DNA from: Carnobacterium jeotgali MS3
Lineage (GTDB): Bacteria > Bacillota > Bacilli > Lactobacillales > Carnobacteriaceae
Assembly: GCF_000745125.1 (NCBI RefSeq)
Contig: NZ_JQNF01000010.1
Coordinates: 558,001 to 622,000 of the forward strand
Reading direction: 5' to 3'
Length of the DNA: 64,000 bases
Part shown: positions 16,902 to 25,994 of the stretch, one piece after another
How positions within the stretch are numbered: position 1 is the stretch's first letter
Layout: every line of letters begins with the position of its first letter
The notes under the pieces: generated by a model
Told to the model about the DNA's origin: nothing
The model's database searches: none
The model's input: the letters and a program-made list of their open reading frames with translations, nothing else
Translations under genes and position numbers: made by a program

Positions 16902-18509
16902 ATGAACCTAACTGACTTATTGAAATCGGTAGAGATCGACTCTATCCGTCCTAATCAGATTGAAACAGAATTAAATGAAATCGATATTAACAAAATCACG
17001 TATCACTCAAAAGAAGTAGAGACAGATACGTTATTTGTCTGCATTAAAGGCCACCAAACTGATGGGCATAACTATGCAAAACATGCGGTAAGCCAAGGTG
17101 CAACGGTTATCATTGTCGAGCAATTTATTGAAGACCTCGATGTTCTTCAACTTAAAGTCTCAAATAGTCGTGAAGTTTTGGCTATCTTATCGAGTAATTT
17201 TTTTGACCAGCCTTCGAAATCGATGAGCCTATTCGGCGTAACAGCTACTAATGGGAAAACAACAATTACCTATATGACTGAAGAAATCTTCAAAGCTTAT
17301 CAATTGAAATCCGGTATAATAGGAACTATTGTAGTTAAAATCGATAAAGAAATTGAAATGAGTCGATTAACTACTCCGGAATCTTATGATTTGCAACAGT
17401 ATTTTGCAAAAATGAGGGATCAAGAAATCACATATGTTTCCATGGAAGTTTCTTCCTCCGCACTAGAACTTAAACGCGTTTATCATACAGACTTTGATGT
17501 GGTAGCCTTTACGAATATCAGCCCTGAACATATCCAACTGCATGACTCATTTGAGGCTTACTTTGATGCTAAAGCCTCATTAATAAGGAATGCTTCTAAA
17601 ATGAGTACCGCTATCTTAAATCTTGACGAACAGCTGCTTATCCCTTTAGCAGAAGAGACCGCAGCTCAAGTTGTTACTTTTGGGATTGAAAATAAATCCG
17701 GTACGATTACCGTCTCAGATATTCGCTTCTCATCGGGCATGCCCTCATTTAAAGTGACGATTCAAGAACCCTTTAATACCCTAAGTGGCGAAAGAATTGA
17801 GCCAACCAGTTTTGACTTAGAACTGTCAATCCCAGGCTATCATTCTATATATAATGCGCTCACAGCGCTTGTTACTGGCCTAGTTAATGACATACCGCTT
17901 GAGTATGTCCAACGAGGAATTAAGAACTTTCGAGGTGTAGAAAGACGCTTTCAAATCCTCTATGATAAAGAATTTAAAGTCATCGACGACTTGTTATTGA
18001 ATCAAAACAACATCGATTCATGCATGGAAACCATCAATCATTTAGATTACAATGAGCTGCACCTTGTACATGCCCTACGAGGAAGTAATGGTCCTGCGCA
18101 TAGTACAGAAATTGCAGAGTCTTTAGCAAAATGGTTCCACGAACTGAAAATTTCTAAGATTATTTTAACGACCGCGTCCTCACATGTAGCCAAAAAAGAT
18201 GCAGTCACAGATGAGGAATTAGCTGCTTTCTTAAAAGTAATGAAACAATCTAACATTGAGGTTACCTTTTCAACAGAACTCGATGATGCTCTGAGATTCG
18301 GCGTTGAAAGATTGAATGAAGAGGATGTTCTACTCATCTCAGGGGCGCACTCAATGGATCAAGGCGCAAGAAAAACCCTTGAATTGCTAAAAGAAATCTA
18401 TCCCACAGTTGATTATGAAGCGATTGATCAAGTTTTAGAGAATAAATTCATTGGAATAGATTCTTTCAAAGTAGCTGAGAAAATCAAAAATTTCAGTTTA
18501 GGAATTTAA
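16902..18509 (+). CDS. Divergent MurE-like Mur ligase
   Basis: 535 residues from ATG 16902; AGGAGG lies 13 bases upstream, inside the longer reading from 16869. The three-domain Mur ligase plan is clear: an N-terminal MurE-type domain (ITYHSKEVETDTLFVCIKG), a central ATPase with P-loop GVTATNGKTT (112-121) and TNISPEHIQLH (204-214), and a C-terminal domain. Two MurE landmarks are altered. The D-Y-A-H segment at the domain 2/3 link is IDDLLLNQ (361-368), and the DNPR/DDPN-type amino-acid loop is replaced by TTASSHVAKKD. It is therefore probably not the housekeeping enzyme; it may attach another amino acid or act on another acceptor. It sits alone between the younger rpsI remnant and rpsI, which suggests acquired cargo. 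Confidence 0.85.
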   Translation: MNLTDLLKSVEIDSIRPNQIETELNEIDINKITYHSKEVETDTLFVCIKGHQTDGHNYAKHAVSQGATVIIVEQFIEDLDVLQLKVSNSREVLAILSSNFFDQPSKSMSLFGVTATNGKTTITYMTEEIFKAYQLKSGIIGTIVVKIDKEIEMSRLTTPESYDLQQYFAKMRDQEITYVSMEVSSSALELKRVYHTDFDVVAFTNISPEHIQLHDSFEAYFDAKASLIRNASKMSTAILNLDEQLLIPLAEETAAQVVTFGIENKSGTITVSDIRFSSGMPSFKVTIQEPFNTLSGERIEPTSFDLELSIPGYHSIYNALTALVTGLVNDIPLEYVQRGIKNFRGVERRFQILYDKEFKVIDDLLLNQNNIDSCMETINHLDYNELHLVHALRGSNGPAHSTEIAESLAKWFHELKISKIILTTASSHVAKKDAVTDEELAAFLKVMKQSNIEVTFSTELDDALRFGVERLNEEDVLLISGAHSMDQGARKTLELLKEIYPTVDYEAIDQVLENKFIGIDSFKVAEKIKNFSLGI

Positions 18510-18527
18510 AAATAATCTATCGGATAA

Positions 18528-18579
18528 AACAAAAAGAAACCCTAGTCTAAAAGTTAATAGACTAGGGTTTCTTTTTGTT
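18528..18579. terminator. Bidirectional terminator, 22-bp perfect stem
   Basis: Arms 18528-18549 and 18558-18579 are perfectly complementary with an 8-base loop; A-tract and T-tract flanks serve both the Mur ligase (plus) and the small-protein gene (minus). Confidence 0.95.
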
Positions 18580-18599
18580 TTTTAGTACTTTATGAAGGG

Positions 18600-18731
18600 T
18601 TATTTATTAAAGATTTTTGGACCTTTACGCATGTTTTTAAGATCATTTTTTGGTGTGTTGGTTTGTTTAGATCTGCCGCCACCTGCTTGTTTCTTTTTAA
18701 TGATCTCTAACATTTTCTCTTTTGAATTCAC
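18600..18731 (-). CDS. 43-residue basic small protein, copy 2
   Basis: GTG start at 18731 with AAAGGCGGTG upstream and stop TAA at 18600. The product has the same N terminus as copy 1 (MNSKEKMLEIIKKKQAGGG), then RSKQTNTPKNDLK and the shared tail NMRKGPKIFNK. It lies between the rpsI terminator and the 22-bp bidirectional terminator, so it is a separate transcription unit behind rpsI. Its position next to the intact rpsI, with copy 1 in the older segment, suggests that copy 1 may have been left behind by, or carried in with, an rpsI-linked insertion. The function is not recognised; the two independent well-formed starts support that both are real genes. Confidence 0.7.
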   Translation of the reverse strand: MNSKEKMLEIIKKKQAGGGRSKQTNTPKNDLKNMRKGPKIFNK

Positions 18732-18823
18732 TCTTTACACCGCCTTTGTCAACAGTACACACAATCTGAGTGCTGTTTACTGTTATGATCGATTATTAGC
18801 TTTATATCTTGCCTTTATGCCAG

Positions 18824-18854
18824 AAAAAAAGCACCAGCAAGATGCCGATGCTTT
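18824..18854 (-). terminator. Terminator of rplM-rpsI
   Basis: On the minus strand AGCATCGGCA-TCT-TGCTGGTGCT (two G:U pairs) followed by seven T, 85 bases past the rpsI stop. Confidence 0.8.
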
Positions 18855-18938
18855 AACTCTATAGATTTTTTGTCAACTGAGGAATTAACCCAAATTGGAC
18901 AAAAAACATCTGAAAACGTTGATACAATAGAGTATTGA

Positions 18939-19331
18939 TTAACGTTTTGAGAATTGTGAAGCTTTACGCGCTTTTTTCAAACCTGGTTTTTTACGTTCAA
19001 CCATACGTGGGTCACGAGTTAATAGACCTGCAGCTTTTAAAGCGCCGCGGAAATCTGGATCAACTTGTAATAACGCACGAGAGATACCGTGACGGGCAGC
19101 TCCTGATTGTCCAGTGAATCCACCACCATTTACGTTTACATGTACGTCATAGCTACCTAAAGTTTCTGTAAGAGCTAAAGGTTGTTTAATAACTTCGTGT
19201 AAATATGGGAATGGGATATATTCAGTGATATCTTTTTTGTTCATGATGATTTTTCCAGTACCTGGTACTAAACGTACGCGGGCAGTTGAATTTTTACGTC
19301 TTCCTGTTGCAATGTATTGTGCTTGTGCCAT
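18939..19331 (-). CDS. rpsI: 30S ribosomal protein S9
   Basis: 130 residues, the normal length. It begins [21 protein letters not shown] and ends with the basic tail [12 protein letters not shown], whose last Lys-Arg reaches the P-site tRNA in the ribosome. It follows rplM by 13 bases in the usual rplM-rpsI pair. Its 3' end is present in two further degenerate copies at 8683-8855 and 16455-16572, so this end seems to have served as an insertion target while the gene itself was restored each time. Confidence 0.98.
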   Translation of the reverse strand: MAQAQYIATGRRKNSTARVRLVPGTGKIIMNKKDITEYIPFPYLHEVIKQPLALTETLGSYDVHVNVNGGGFTGQSGAARHGISRALLQVDPDFRGALKAAGLLTRDPRMVERKKPGLKKARKASQFSKR

Positions 19332-19344
19332 AGATATTCCCTCC

Positions 19345-19791
19345 TTAAATTAAGTTTGTGATGTCTAATACTTCAGGTTGTTGCGCTTGGTGATTGTGTT
19401 CTGCTCCACCGTAAACATGTAATTTCATGCCTTGAGCGCGACCTAAAGTATTTTTAGGAAGCATACCTTTGACAGATAATTCGATTAATTTACGAGAATC
19501 TTTAGCACGTAATGCACCAGCAGAGATTTGTTTCAATCCACCTGGGTTACCGTCGATGTTACGAGAATAGATTTTGTCAGTTGCTTTTTTACCAGTTAAT
19601 TTTGTTTTGTCAGCGTTGATTACAATTACAAAATCCCCTGTATCAACATTAGGTGTGTAAGTTGGTTTATTTTTACCACGTAAAATAGCTGCGACTACAC
19701 TTGACATACGTCCCATAGGGATATCAGTTGCGTCTACCACATACCATTTACGTTCTACTTCATTTGGTTTTGCCATATAAGTTGTACGCAC
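19345..19791 (-). CDS. rplM: 50S ribosomal protein L13
   Basis: 148 residues from a GTG start at 19791 (GGAGGAATAAAAC upstream), giving [21 protein letters not shown], the same N terminus as in Bacillus L13. It is an early assembly protein of the large subunit that binds 23S rRNA. The core [21 protein letters not shown] and the end [10 protein letters not shown] are conserved. It is the first gene of the rplM-rpsI transcript, driven by its own strong promoter at 19879-19907. Confidence 0.98.
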   Translation of the reverse strand: MRTTYMAKPNEVERKWYVVDATDIPMGRMSSVVAAILRGKNKPTYTPNVDTGDFVIVINADKTKLTGKKATDKIYSRNIDGNPGGLKQISAGALRAKDSRKLIELSVKGMLPKNTLGRAQGMKLHVYGGAEHNHQAQQPEVLDITNLI

Positions 19792-19872
19792 GTTTTATTC
19801 CTCCATATTCTTATCTGTTTGTTTGAATGCACAATAAGTTTCCGGGGCTCATCGTGGTGGCAAACAATACCA
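19792..19872 (-). promoter_or_regulatory. rplM leader (candidate L13 leader)
   Basis: About 80 untranslated bases separate the predicted start of transcription from rplM. They contain GCCACCACGATGAGCCCC, able to form short G/C-rich pairs. Firmicutes carry an autoregulatory L13 leader at this place; membership is inferred from position and not checked against a model. Confidence 0.4.
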
Positions 19873-19878
19873 TTTAAT

Positions 19879-19907
19879 ATTCTACCCTTAATATTAACTT
19901 TTGTCAA
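19879..19907 (-). promoter_or_regulatory. rplM-rpsI promoter
   Basis: TTGACA (19907-19902), 17-bp spacer, TAGAAT (19884-19879). It lies just outside the GNAT gene end at 19969, so rplM-rpsI has its own start. Confidence 0.85.
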
Positions 19908-19968
19908 ATTGTTTTTTATGAATAATCCATTTTTTTCATCAATCGTGATTTGGATTTTCATTGCTGGG

Positions 19969-20466
19969 TTATGCAACTCTTGAAACAAAGTAAGCCATCA
20001 ATAAATCATCAACAAACTGAGCATCCATCCAAAACTCATCTTTCAACCGACCTTCTATTTCAAAGCCGTTTTTTTGATACAATTGAATAGCTGCGGGATT
20101 TGTAGATAAGACTCGTAACGATAATTTGTGGATACCCTGTTCAGCGGCTAAGAGCTTGATAGCCGTTAACAAAGCTGTTCCCACCCCTTTACCCTGAGCA
20201 TCCGGATGAACACCGACATCAACCATCCAGGTCTTTTGGTGCGTCGTTAATCCTGTAGGGTTATGGAATCCTAGAAAACCAGCAATTTCCCCGCTCTCTT
20301 CTGCTCTAGCGACAAGTTGTGAACCCTCAGTGTACTGTTTTTGGTAATCTTCCACTGTTTCATAAGTTGTTACCTGAGGCGTATTGCCTAAATGCCAAAT
20401 TTGATTTTCAATCGCCATCAATTGAGGGTAATCCTTTCGTTCACTTAACCGTATGATCCAATTCAT
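19969..20466 (-). CDS. GNAT-family N-acetyltransferase
   Basis: 165 residues. The acetyl-CoA site is VDVGVHPDAQGKGVGTALL (motif A, with the Q/R-x-x-G-x-G/A loop), followed by GIHKLSLRVLSTNPAAIQLYQKNGF (motif B), a strong signature of single-domain GNATs. The substrate is unknown; proteins of this kind often acetylate peptide N termini, polyamines or antibiotics. The start at 20466 overlaps the end of truA by 26 bases, so it is cotranscribed with the ECF-truA genes. Its presence between truA and rplM is a departure from the usual truA-rplM-rpsI order. Confidence 0.88.
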   Translation of the reverse strand: MNWIIRLSERKDYPQLMAIENQIWHLGNTPQVTTYETVEDYQKQYTEGSQLVARAEESGEIAGFLGFHNPTGLTTHQKTWMVDVGVHPDAQGKGVGTALLTAIKLLAAEQGIHKLSLRVLSTNPAAIQLYQKNGFEIEGRLKDEFWMDAQFVDDLLMAYFVSRVA

Positions 20467-21280
20467 GTTGCACCTGCTCTCCCAGTTTGTTGCTTTCTTG
20501 ATAGTCTGTCCCAGATTGAGCGATCGAGGGTTTGTAATAGACTTCCATTAAATACAATCCTTGAGGTTTAGCTGTAGGACCTGCTTCATTGCGGTCTTTG
20601 ACGGCTAATAGTCGTTTAATCTCATCTGCTGGACGCAGCCCGTTTGCAATTTGCAATAATGTGCCAACGAATATACGGACCATATTGTACAAAAAGCCAT
20701 TTCCACTAAATGTAAAAATCAATTCATTGTTGAAGACATCTTTTACGACACTAGCTTCATAAACGGTGCGCACTTTATTTTCTCTGCCACTGTTGCTCGC
20801 ACAAAAGCTGGAAAAGTCATGTTCCCCTTCTAGATCCTTCAGCGCGTTTTGCAACTTTTCCATATCGATTGGATAAGGGTGGTGCAATGTGTACAACCGT
20901 TTAAAAGGATTTGGAATCGCATTTAAATCAACTCGGTATTGGTATTTCTTTCCTGATGTGTTGTACCGTGCATGAAAGTTCGTATCCACAATCGCTACTT
21001 TTTCTACGAATAATTCATCTGTCGTTAAACTGTTCAATGCTCGCTGCATATTTTCGACAGGCAATAGGATTGGGTAGTCAAAATGGATCACTTGCCCTTT
21101 TGCATGTACGCCAGAATCAGTCCGGCCAGAACCGTGAATAATAATTTCTATTCCTTTTGTCATGATTTTCAAAGCTTTTTGAATTTCACCTTGAACGGTA
21201 CGATCATTCGGTTGGATTTGAAATCCAGCAAAGTGCGTCCCATCGTATTGTACAATCATTTTATAACGTATCCATTCCAT
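20441..21280 (-). CDS. truA: tRNA pseudouridine(38-40) synthase TruA
   Basis: 279 residues, somewhat longer than usual at the C terminus. It makes pseudouridine at positions 38-40 of the tRNA anticodon arm. The catalytic motif is GSGRTDSGVHA, with the nucleophile Asp; YDGTHFAGFQIQ, FHARYNTSGKKYQYRV and YNMVRIFVGTLL are the other family blocks. AAGGAG lies about 11 bases from the ATG. It follows ecfT in the conserved rplQ-ecf-truA order, with a terminator between ecfT and truA at 21329-21366. Confidence 0.97.
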   Translation of the reverse strand: MEWIRYKMIVQYDGTHFAGFQIQPNDRTVQGEIQKALKIMTKGIEIIIHGSGRTDSGVHAKGQVIHFDYPILLPVENMQRALNSLTTDELFVEKVAIVDTNFHARYNTSGKKYQYRVDLNAIPNPFKRLYTLHHPYPIDMEKLQNALKDLEGEHDFSSFCASNSGRENKVRTVYEASVVKDVFNNELIFTFSGNGFLYNMVRIFVGTLLQIANGLRPADEIKRLLAVKDRNEAGPTAKPQGLYLMEVYYKPSIAQSGTDYQESNKLGEQVQHELDHTVK

Positions 21281-21328
21281 CGTTGTTCGACTCCTTTAAA
21301 AATAACCTATTCTCAATCAACTAAAAGT

Positions 21329-21366
21329 CAAAGAACCTTTCACAATCTTAATAGAAAGGTTCTTTG
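21329..21366 (-). terminator. Terminator after ecfT
   Basis: Perfect CAAAGAACCTTTC / GAAAGGTTCTTTG stem, 12-base loop and ACTTTT tail. It may only attenuate read-through into truA, because no strong separate truA promoter is evident. Confidence 0.75.
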
Positions 21367-21374
21367 AATGTTTT

Positions 21375-22172
21375 TTATTTTCTTAATACGACTAATCCAA
21401 CGGTCAATGCAGCGTATCCTAGCATCGCTATAGTATCGCGTGATACCCAATCTAACTTACGGTATTTCGTTCGTCCTTCGCCACCTTTATATCCTCTTGC
21501 TTCCATGGCCGTAGCCAATTCTTCAGCACGGTTGAATGAGCTGACAAATAATGGAATCAAGATGGGAACGATAGATTTCATTTGTTGAAAGATGTTTCCT
21601 TCGCCAAAATCAACCCCACGAGCACGTTGAGCATTCATAATTTTTTCAGTCTCGTCCATCAATGTTGGGACAAAACGCAAAGCAATCGACAACATCAAAG
21701 CAATTTCATAAACCGGTACTTTGACCACTTTCAAAGGACGCAATAAGTATTCAATCGCATCTGTTAATGATAGCGGCATCGTGGTCAATGTCAGCAGTGT
21801 CGACATAAAAATGATTAAAACAAAGCGACAAAAAATGAAGACTCCGTTTAACAGCCCTTCTTGAGAGACAATGATTGGACCCCAATCAAAGTACACAGTA
21901 CTTCCGCCTGTAAAGAGAACCTGCAAGACCACTGTAAAGAGTATTAACCAAATCAAAGGTTTGACCCCATTGATAAAGAAACTTAGTTTAATCGTAGATA
22001 GGCGAATCGCCGTTAACGCGAACGCTAATAACAAAAGATACGTCAGCCAATTATTCGCTAAGAAAATAATACCGATAAAAATAACTGTTCCAAGTAATTT
22101 AGCTCGTGGATCTAATTTATGAATCCAAGAATCTCCAGGGATGTAACGACCAAAAATCAATTTATCCATCAT
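21375..22172 (-). CDS. ecfT: Energy-coupling factor transporter transmembrane protein EcfT
   Basis: 265 residues with about five to six hydrophobic segments. The two cytoplasmic coupling-helix Ala-Arg-Gly motifs are visible as AQRARGVDF and AMEARGYKG near residues 180-230; these grip the two ATPases. EcfT links ATP hydrolysis to interchangeable vitamin-binding S components in group II ECF transporters. Its start overlaps the end of ecfA2 by 4 bases (ATGA). No S component is encoded in the window, so this is the shared energising module. Confidence 0.96.
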   Translation of the reverse strand: MMDKLIFGRYIPGDSWIHKLDPRAKLLGTVIFIGIIFLANNWLTYLLLLAFALTAIRLSTIKLSFFINGVKPLIWLILFTVVLQVLFTGGSTVYFDWGPIIVSQEGLLNGVFIFCRFVLIIFMSTLLTLTTMPLSLTDAIEYLLRPLKVVKVPVYEIALMLSIALRFVPTLMDETEKIMNAQRARGVDFGEGNIFQQMKSIVPILIPLFVSSFNRAEELATAMEARGYKGGEGRTKYRKLDWVSRDTIAMLGYAALTVGLVVLRK

Positions 22173-23065
22173 TGGTCATCACCCACTTTTAATTCATTTG
22201 GTTGTTGTTTTAAAGCTTTAGCAATTTCATCTGCTAAATCAGCTGTTGTCAATGGCAATTCATTGAAGATAAGGCCTGTTTTTTGGCTTAAGAGGCTGCC
22301 AAATGAAACTGCGGCAGGAACACCTAATTGTTTTGATTCAAGCCATGGTGCGTCTTTAAATACGTCTTGAGGCGCACCTTCTTTAATGACGGTACCTTTT
22401 TCAAGCACGACCATATGATCGGCATAATTTGCTACATCATCCATTTGATGCGTCACTAGGATGATTGTCAGTCCTTGCGTGCGGTATAACTGATAGAACA
22501 TGTCCATCATTTCTTTTCTACCTTGCGGATCTAGTCCAGCAGTCGGTTCATCTAAGACCAACACTTCTGGTTCCATCGCTAAAACGCCAGCAATAGCCAC
22601 GCGTCGCATTTGCCCACCAGACAGGTCAAAGGGTGAGCGTTCCATGTAGGATGCGTCTAAACCTACAATAGGCAGTATACGCTTAGCCAACTCAATTCCT
22701 TCTTCTTCAGAAGCTCCAAAATTTTTCGGTCCAAAAGCAATATCCTTAGCAACCGATTCTTCAAACAGCTGTGATTCCGGAAATTGGAAGACGATTCCGA
22801 CTTTTTTGCGGATACTCTTCAAGTTTTTATTATTGGATTGTGATGTAATGACGCGGTCTCCAATCGTTACCGTACCTTCACTAGGTTTCATCAGCGCATT
22901 CAGATGTTGCAATACAGTTGATTTCCCACTACCCGTATGACCTACTAACGCCGTAAAGCTGCCTTCTTTGATATGTAAATCGATATCATAAAGTGCTCGG
23001 TTTTGGAAAGGTGTCCCTTTTTGGTAGGTATAGCCTACTTTTTCGAAAGTAATGTCCATAGCCAT
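22169..23065 (-). CDS. ecfA2: Energy-coupling factor ATPase EcfA2
   Basis: 298 residues. ABC ATPase with Walker [11 protein letters not shown]-loop FQFPESQLF, signature LSGGQMRR, Walker [14 protein letters not shown] and switch His in VTHQMDD. It pairs with EcfA1 to power uptake of vitamins or metal ions through EcfT. It overlaps ecfA1 by 31 bases and ecfT by 4, so the three genes are translationally coupled. The [15 protein letters not shown] tail is the C-terminal extension usual in EcfA2. Confidence 0.96.
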   Translation of the reverse strand: MAMDITFEKVGYTYQKGTPFQNRALYDIDLHIKEGSFTALVGHTGSGKSTVLQHLNALMKPSEGTVTIGDRVITSQSNNKNLKSIRKKVGIVFQFPESQLFEESVAKDIAFGPKNFGASEEEGIELAKRILPIVGLDASYMERSPFDLSGGQMRRVAIAGVLAMEPEVLVLDEPTAGLDPQGRKEMMDMFYQLYRTQGLTIILVTHQMDDVANYADHMVVLEKGTVIKEGAPQDVFKDAPWLESKQLGVPAAVSFGSLLSQKTGLIFNELPLTTADLADEIAKALKQQPNELKVGDDQ

Positions 23066-23874
23066 TCCACCATCCCTTCTTCAGTCAAATAATCTGCTGG
23101 AACAGCGATTCCACGGTCACGCAAATCACTTTTCAATTTCTCAGCAAATGGTAAATCAAGACCCATTTCTACTAATTGGTCTCCATAAGAAAAAATTTCT
23201 TCTGGTGTTCCTTCTTGCACCAATTCGCCATTTTTCATCACTAAAATACGATTCGCATTTGCGGCTTCATCAATATCATGTGTAATCGAAATAACAGTCA
23301 AATTCGCTTTTTCTTTAATTTCCTTAACTGTTGCTAGAACTTCTTGTCGGCCTTGAGGATCAAGCATGCTAGTAGCTTCATCTAAAATAATGATTTGTGG
23401 GCGCAATGCTACAACACCTGCAATAGCCACCCGTTGTTTTTGTCCACCAGACAAACGAGCTGGTTCTTTTTCCATAAAGTCTTGCATCTTCACACGTGTG
23501 ATTGCACTTTTGACACGTTCGATCATATCGGCTCTAGGGACACCTTGATTTTCTAGTCCAAATGCAACATCATCTTGCACTGTTGAGCCTACAAATTGAT
23601 TGTCCGGGTTTTGAAAAACCATTCCAACCATCTCACGGATGTTCCAAATGTTTTCTTCACTTAAAATAAGCCCACCCACGGTTACTTCACCTTGACTAGG
23701 AGCAACTAACCCATTGATCGTTTTTGCAAGAGTAGATTTTCCAGAACCATTATGCCCAATAATAGCGATCCATTCGCCATCTTCAATTGATAGAGAGACA
23801 TTTTTCAACGCTGGTCTATCATCCGTATCATGGTACTGATAAGAAATATTTTTTAATGTTATTATTTTATCCAT
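23035..23874 (-). CDS. ecfA1: Energy-coupling factor ATPase EcfA1
   Basis: 279 residues. Walker [11 protein letters not shown]-loop [20 protein letters not shown] (typical of EcfA1), signature LSGGQKQR, Walker [14 protein letters not shown] and His in ITHDIDEA. It forms the EcfA1-EcfA2 heterodimer of the ECF module. GAGGAATG lies before the ATG. The first gene of ecfA1-ecfA2-ecfT, it is preceded by an extended -10 promoter at 24026-24034 and a leader of about 150 bases. Confidence 0.96.
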   Translation of the reverse strand: MDKIITLKNISYQYHDTDDRPALKNVSLSIEDGEWIAIIGHNGSGKSTLAKTINGLVAPSQGEVTVGGLILSEENIWNIREMVGMVFQNPDNQFVGSTVQDDVAFGLENQGVPRADMIERVKSAITRVKMQDFMEKEPARLSGGQKQRVAIAGVVALRPQIIILDEATSMLDPQGRQEVLATVKEIKEKANLTVISITHDIDEAANANRILVMKNGELVQEGTPEEIFSYGDQLVEMGLDLPFAEKLKSDLRDRGIAVPADYLTEEGMVEWLWTLLSKK

Positions 23875-24025
23875 TGAACATTCCTCACGTTCTATATACT
23901 AAAAAAGAGTCGTTTCTTTTCCAGCTTTCTAAATACAAATTTAATTAAGCCTAACAAAAAACAAGATCGGTTGCAATCTGAGAATCGCAGACTCACCTAA
24001 ATAGTTTTCACTAAACTACTGTAAT

Positions 24026-24034
24026 AGTATAGCA
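24026..24034 (-). promoter_or_regulatory. Extended -10 promoter of the ecf operon
   Basis: TGC-TATACT on the minus strand, about 145 bases before ecfA1. No good -35 is present, as is normal with a TGn extension. The leader contains short pairings but no riboswitch I recognise. The remaining part of the 23875-24569 gap shows no gene. Confidence 0.5.
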
Positions 24035-24297
24035 CTTTTTCATCCGTTTTCGGAGGTGTCTTGACATATTTTAAAAGAAGCTTACATTTTTTTATTTTCA
24101 TAAATCCAAATCTTTAATAGATAGTACGCTCTTAGGTATACTATCCGTTAGCCATATTCTACCCATATAGCCTGCAAACTCTCTAAAAGTACCATATGCT
24201 TAATTTCAGAGCACACATACACTCTTTATTCTGTGTGGTTAGACTATATCGCAGTCATTCCATTTTCCATATTGTCTTTTCAGCCGATTTTTTATAT

Positions 24298-24346
24298 TAA
24301 AAAAGGAAACAAATATATGGACACCCCCACCTACTTGTTTCCTTTC
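24298..24346 (-). terminator. Terminator of the S10-spc-alpha block
   Basis: On the minus strand AAAGGAAACAA and TTGTTTCCTTT pair around a 21-base G-rich loop, followed by TTTAAT. It lies about 225 bases past rplQ. Confidence 0.6.
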
Positions 24347-24569
24347 TTAAGACAAAAAAAATCACTTTCTTTTGATGAATTTACCTCTCCTGAATGAGCA
24401 AACTCAGTTCAGGAGAAGTTTCGAGCTAGACTTGGAAATCAATATGAATTGATCCCATCATCATAACACTCTTTGCATACATCTAAAAAGTGAAACATAT
24501 TGAACTTAAACAATTTTTTGTAAGCACTAAATACACGCGGCAACTCGTCATTTTAGTGACACTTTAAAA

Positions 24570-24950
24570 TTAAACTAATTCAATAATAACCATTGGTGCA
24601 GCATCGCCGCGACGTGGTTGAGTTTTCATGATACGTGTGTATCCACCTTGACGCTCAGCGTAACGTGGAGCAACATCGCTAAATAATTTTTGTAAAACTG
24701 ATTGAACAACGATATCTTCGCCTTCTTCTTTAACAGAAGCGACTTCATTGCGTACGAATTCTGCAGCTTGACGACGTGCATGTAAATCGCCTTTTTTACC
24801 TAAAGTTATCATTTTTTCAGTCGTTTTACGGACTTCTTTAGCGCGAGCTTCAGTTGTTACGATACGTTCGTTGATGATCAAATCAGAAGTTAAGTCGCGT
24901 AGCATTGCTTTACGTTGTGAACTTGTACGTCCTAATTTACGGTAACCCAT
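24570..24950 (-). CDS. rplQ: 50S ribosomal protein L17
   Basis: 126 residues of usual length, starting [20 protein letters not shown] and ending with the conserved [15 protein letters not shown]. It sits near the peptide exit tunnel of the large subunit. It follows rpoA by 26 bases as the last gene of the alpha operon; a terminator candidate lies downstream. Confidence 0.98.
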   Translation of the reverse strand: MGYRKLGRTSSQRKAMLRDLTSDLIINERIVTTEARAKEVRKTTEKMITLGKKGDLHARRQAAEFVRNEVASVKEEGEDIVVQSVLQKLFSDVAPRYAERQGGYTRIMKTQPRRGDAAPMVIIELV

Positions 24951-24976
24951 TGTACATTTCCTCCCTTGTTACAGTA

Positions 24977-25921
24977 CTAGTCATCTTGGCGTAAGTTTAA
25001 GTCTAATTCAGCTAACTTAAATTTCACTTCTTCAAGTGATTTACGTCCTAGATTACGTACTTTAATCATTTCAGCTTCAGTTTTATCTGTTAACTCTTGA
25101 ACAGAATTGATTCCGGCACGTTTCAAACAGTTGTATGAACGGACAGATAAATCAAGTTCTTCAATTGTCATTTCAAGCATTTTTTCTTTATGAGTTTCTT
25201 CTTTTTCTACCATGATTTCAGCTTTACGAGCTTCATCAGTTAGATTTACAAAGACATTCAAATGTTCTGTAAGAATTTTAGCTGCTAAACTTACAGCCTC
25301 TTCTGGACTAATTGAACCATCAGCCCAAACATCAAGTGTTAATTTATCAGAAATATTTTTCTGACCCACTCGAGTATTCTCAACTTGATAATTCACACGA
25401 CTGACCGGGGTGTAAATTGAATCGATTGGCAATACACCAATTGGCATATCATCTTGTTTATTGTGTTCAGCTCTTACATATCCTCGTCCTGATTTTGCTG
25501 TCATGCGTACGTGGAAACGTGCACCTTCTGCAACAGTACAAATGTACAAGTCAGGATTTAAAATTTCAACATCGCTATCATAAATGATATCGGCTGCTGT
25601 AACAACAGCTGGACCTTTAACATCGATTTCAATCGTCTTGTCTTCACCAGAATATAACTTGAGAGCAAGTTTTTTAATATTTAAAATGATTGATGTTACA
25701 TCTTCAACAACACCATCTACAGTTGAAAATTCATGTAATACACCATCAATTTGAATAGTAGTTACTGCTGCTCCTGGAAGAGAAGACAACAAAATACGAC
25801 GTAGTGAATTACCTAGCGTTGTACCATAACCACGTTCAAGTGGTTCTACAACGAATTTACCAAACTTGGCATCATCGCTGATCTCAATCGTTTCAATTCT
25901 TGGTTTCTCAATTTCGATCAT
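24977..25921 (-). CDS. rpoA: RNA polymerase subunit alpha
   Basis: 314 residues. The N-terminal dimerisation domain (about 1-230, with [20 protein letters not shown]) nucleates core polymerase; the C-terminal domain (about 245-310, with [16 protein letters not shown] and [14 protein letters not shown]) contacts UP elements and activators such as the FNR-type regulator inferred at the left end. AAGGGG precedes the ATG. It is in the normal rpsK-rpoA-rplQ context. Confidence 0.98.
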   Translation of the reverse strand: MIEIEKPRIETIEISDDAKFGKFVVEPLERGYGTTLGNSLRRILLSSLPGAAVTTIQIDGVLHEFSTVDGVVEDVTSIILNIKKLALKLYSGEDKTIEIDVKGPAVVTAADIIYDSDVEILNPDLYICTVAEGARFHVRMTAKSGRGYVRAEHNKQDDMPIGVLPIDSIYTPVSRVNYQVENTRVGQKNISDKLTLDVWADGSISPEEAVSLAAKILTEHLNVFVNLTDEARKAEIMVEKEETHKEKMLEMTIEELDLSVRSYNCLKRAGINSVQELTDKTEAEMIKVRNLGRKSLEEVKFKLAELDLNLRQDD

Positions 25922-25994
25922 TCTATCTATACCCCTTTCAAAACGTTAAGTTCATGTTACTGAGTGCAACCTTACATAGTGAAGCAGCTCTCAA

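Noticed and set aside
19755-19988. 77-residue minus-strand frame over the rplM leader
   Set aside because: It covers the rplM promoter and leader and has no family features.
24386-24416. Strong 13-bp hairpin (TCTCCTGAA ... TTCAGGAGA) downstream of rplQ
   Set aside because: It has no T-run in either direction and no nearby gene end, so it is not called a terminator; role unclear.
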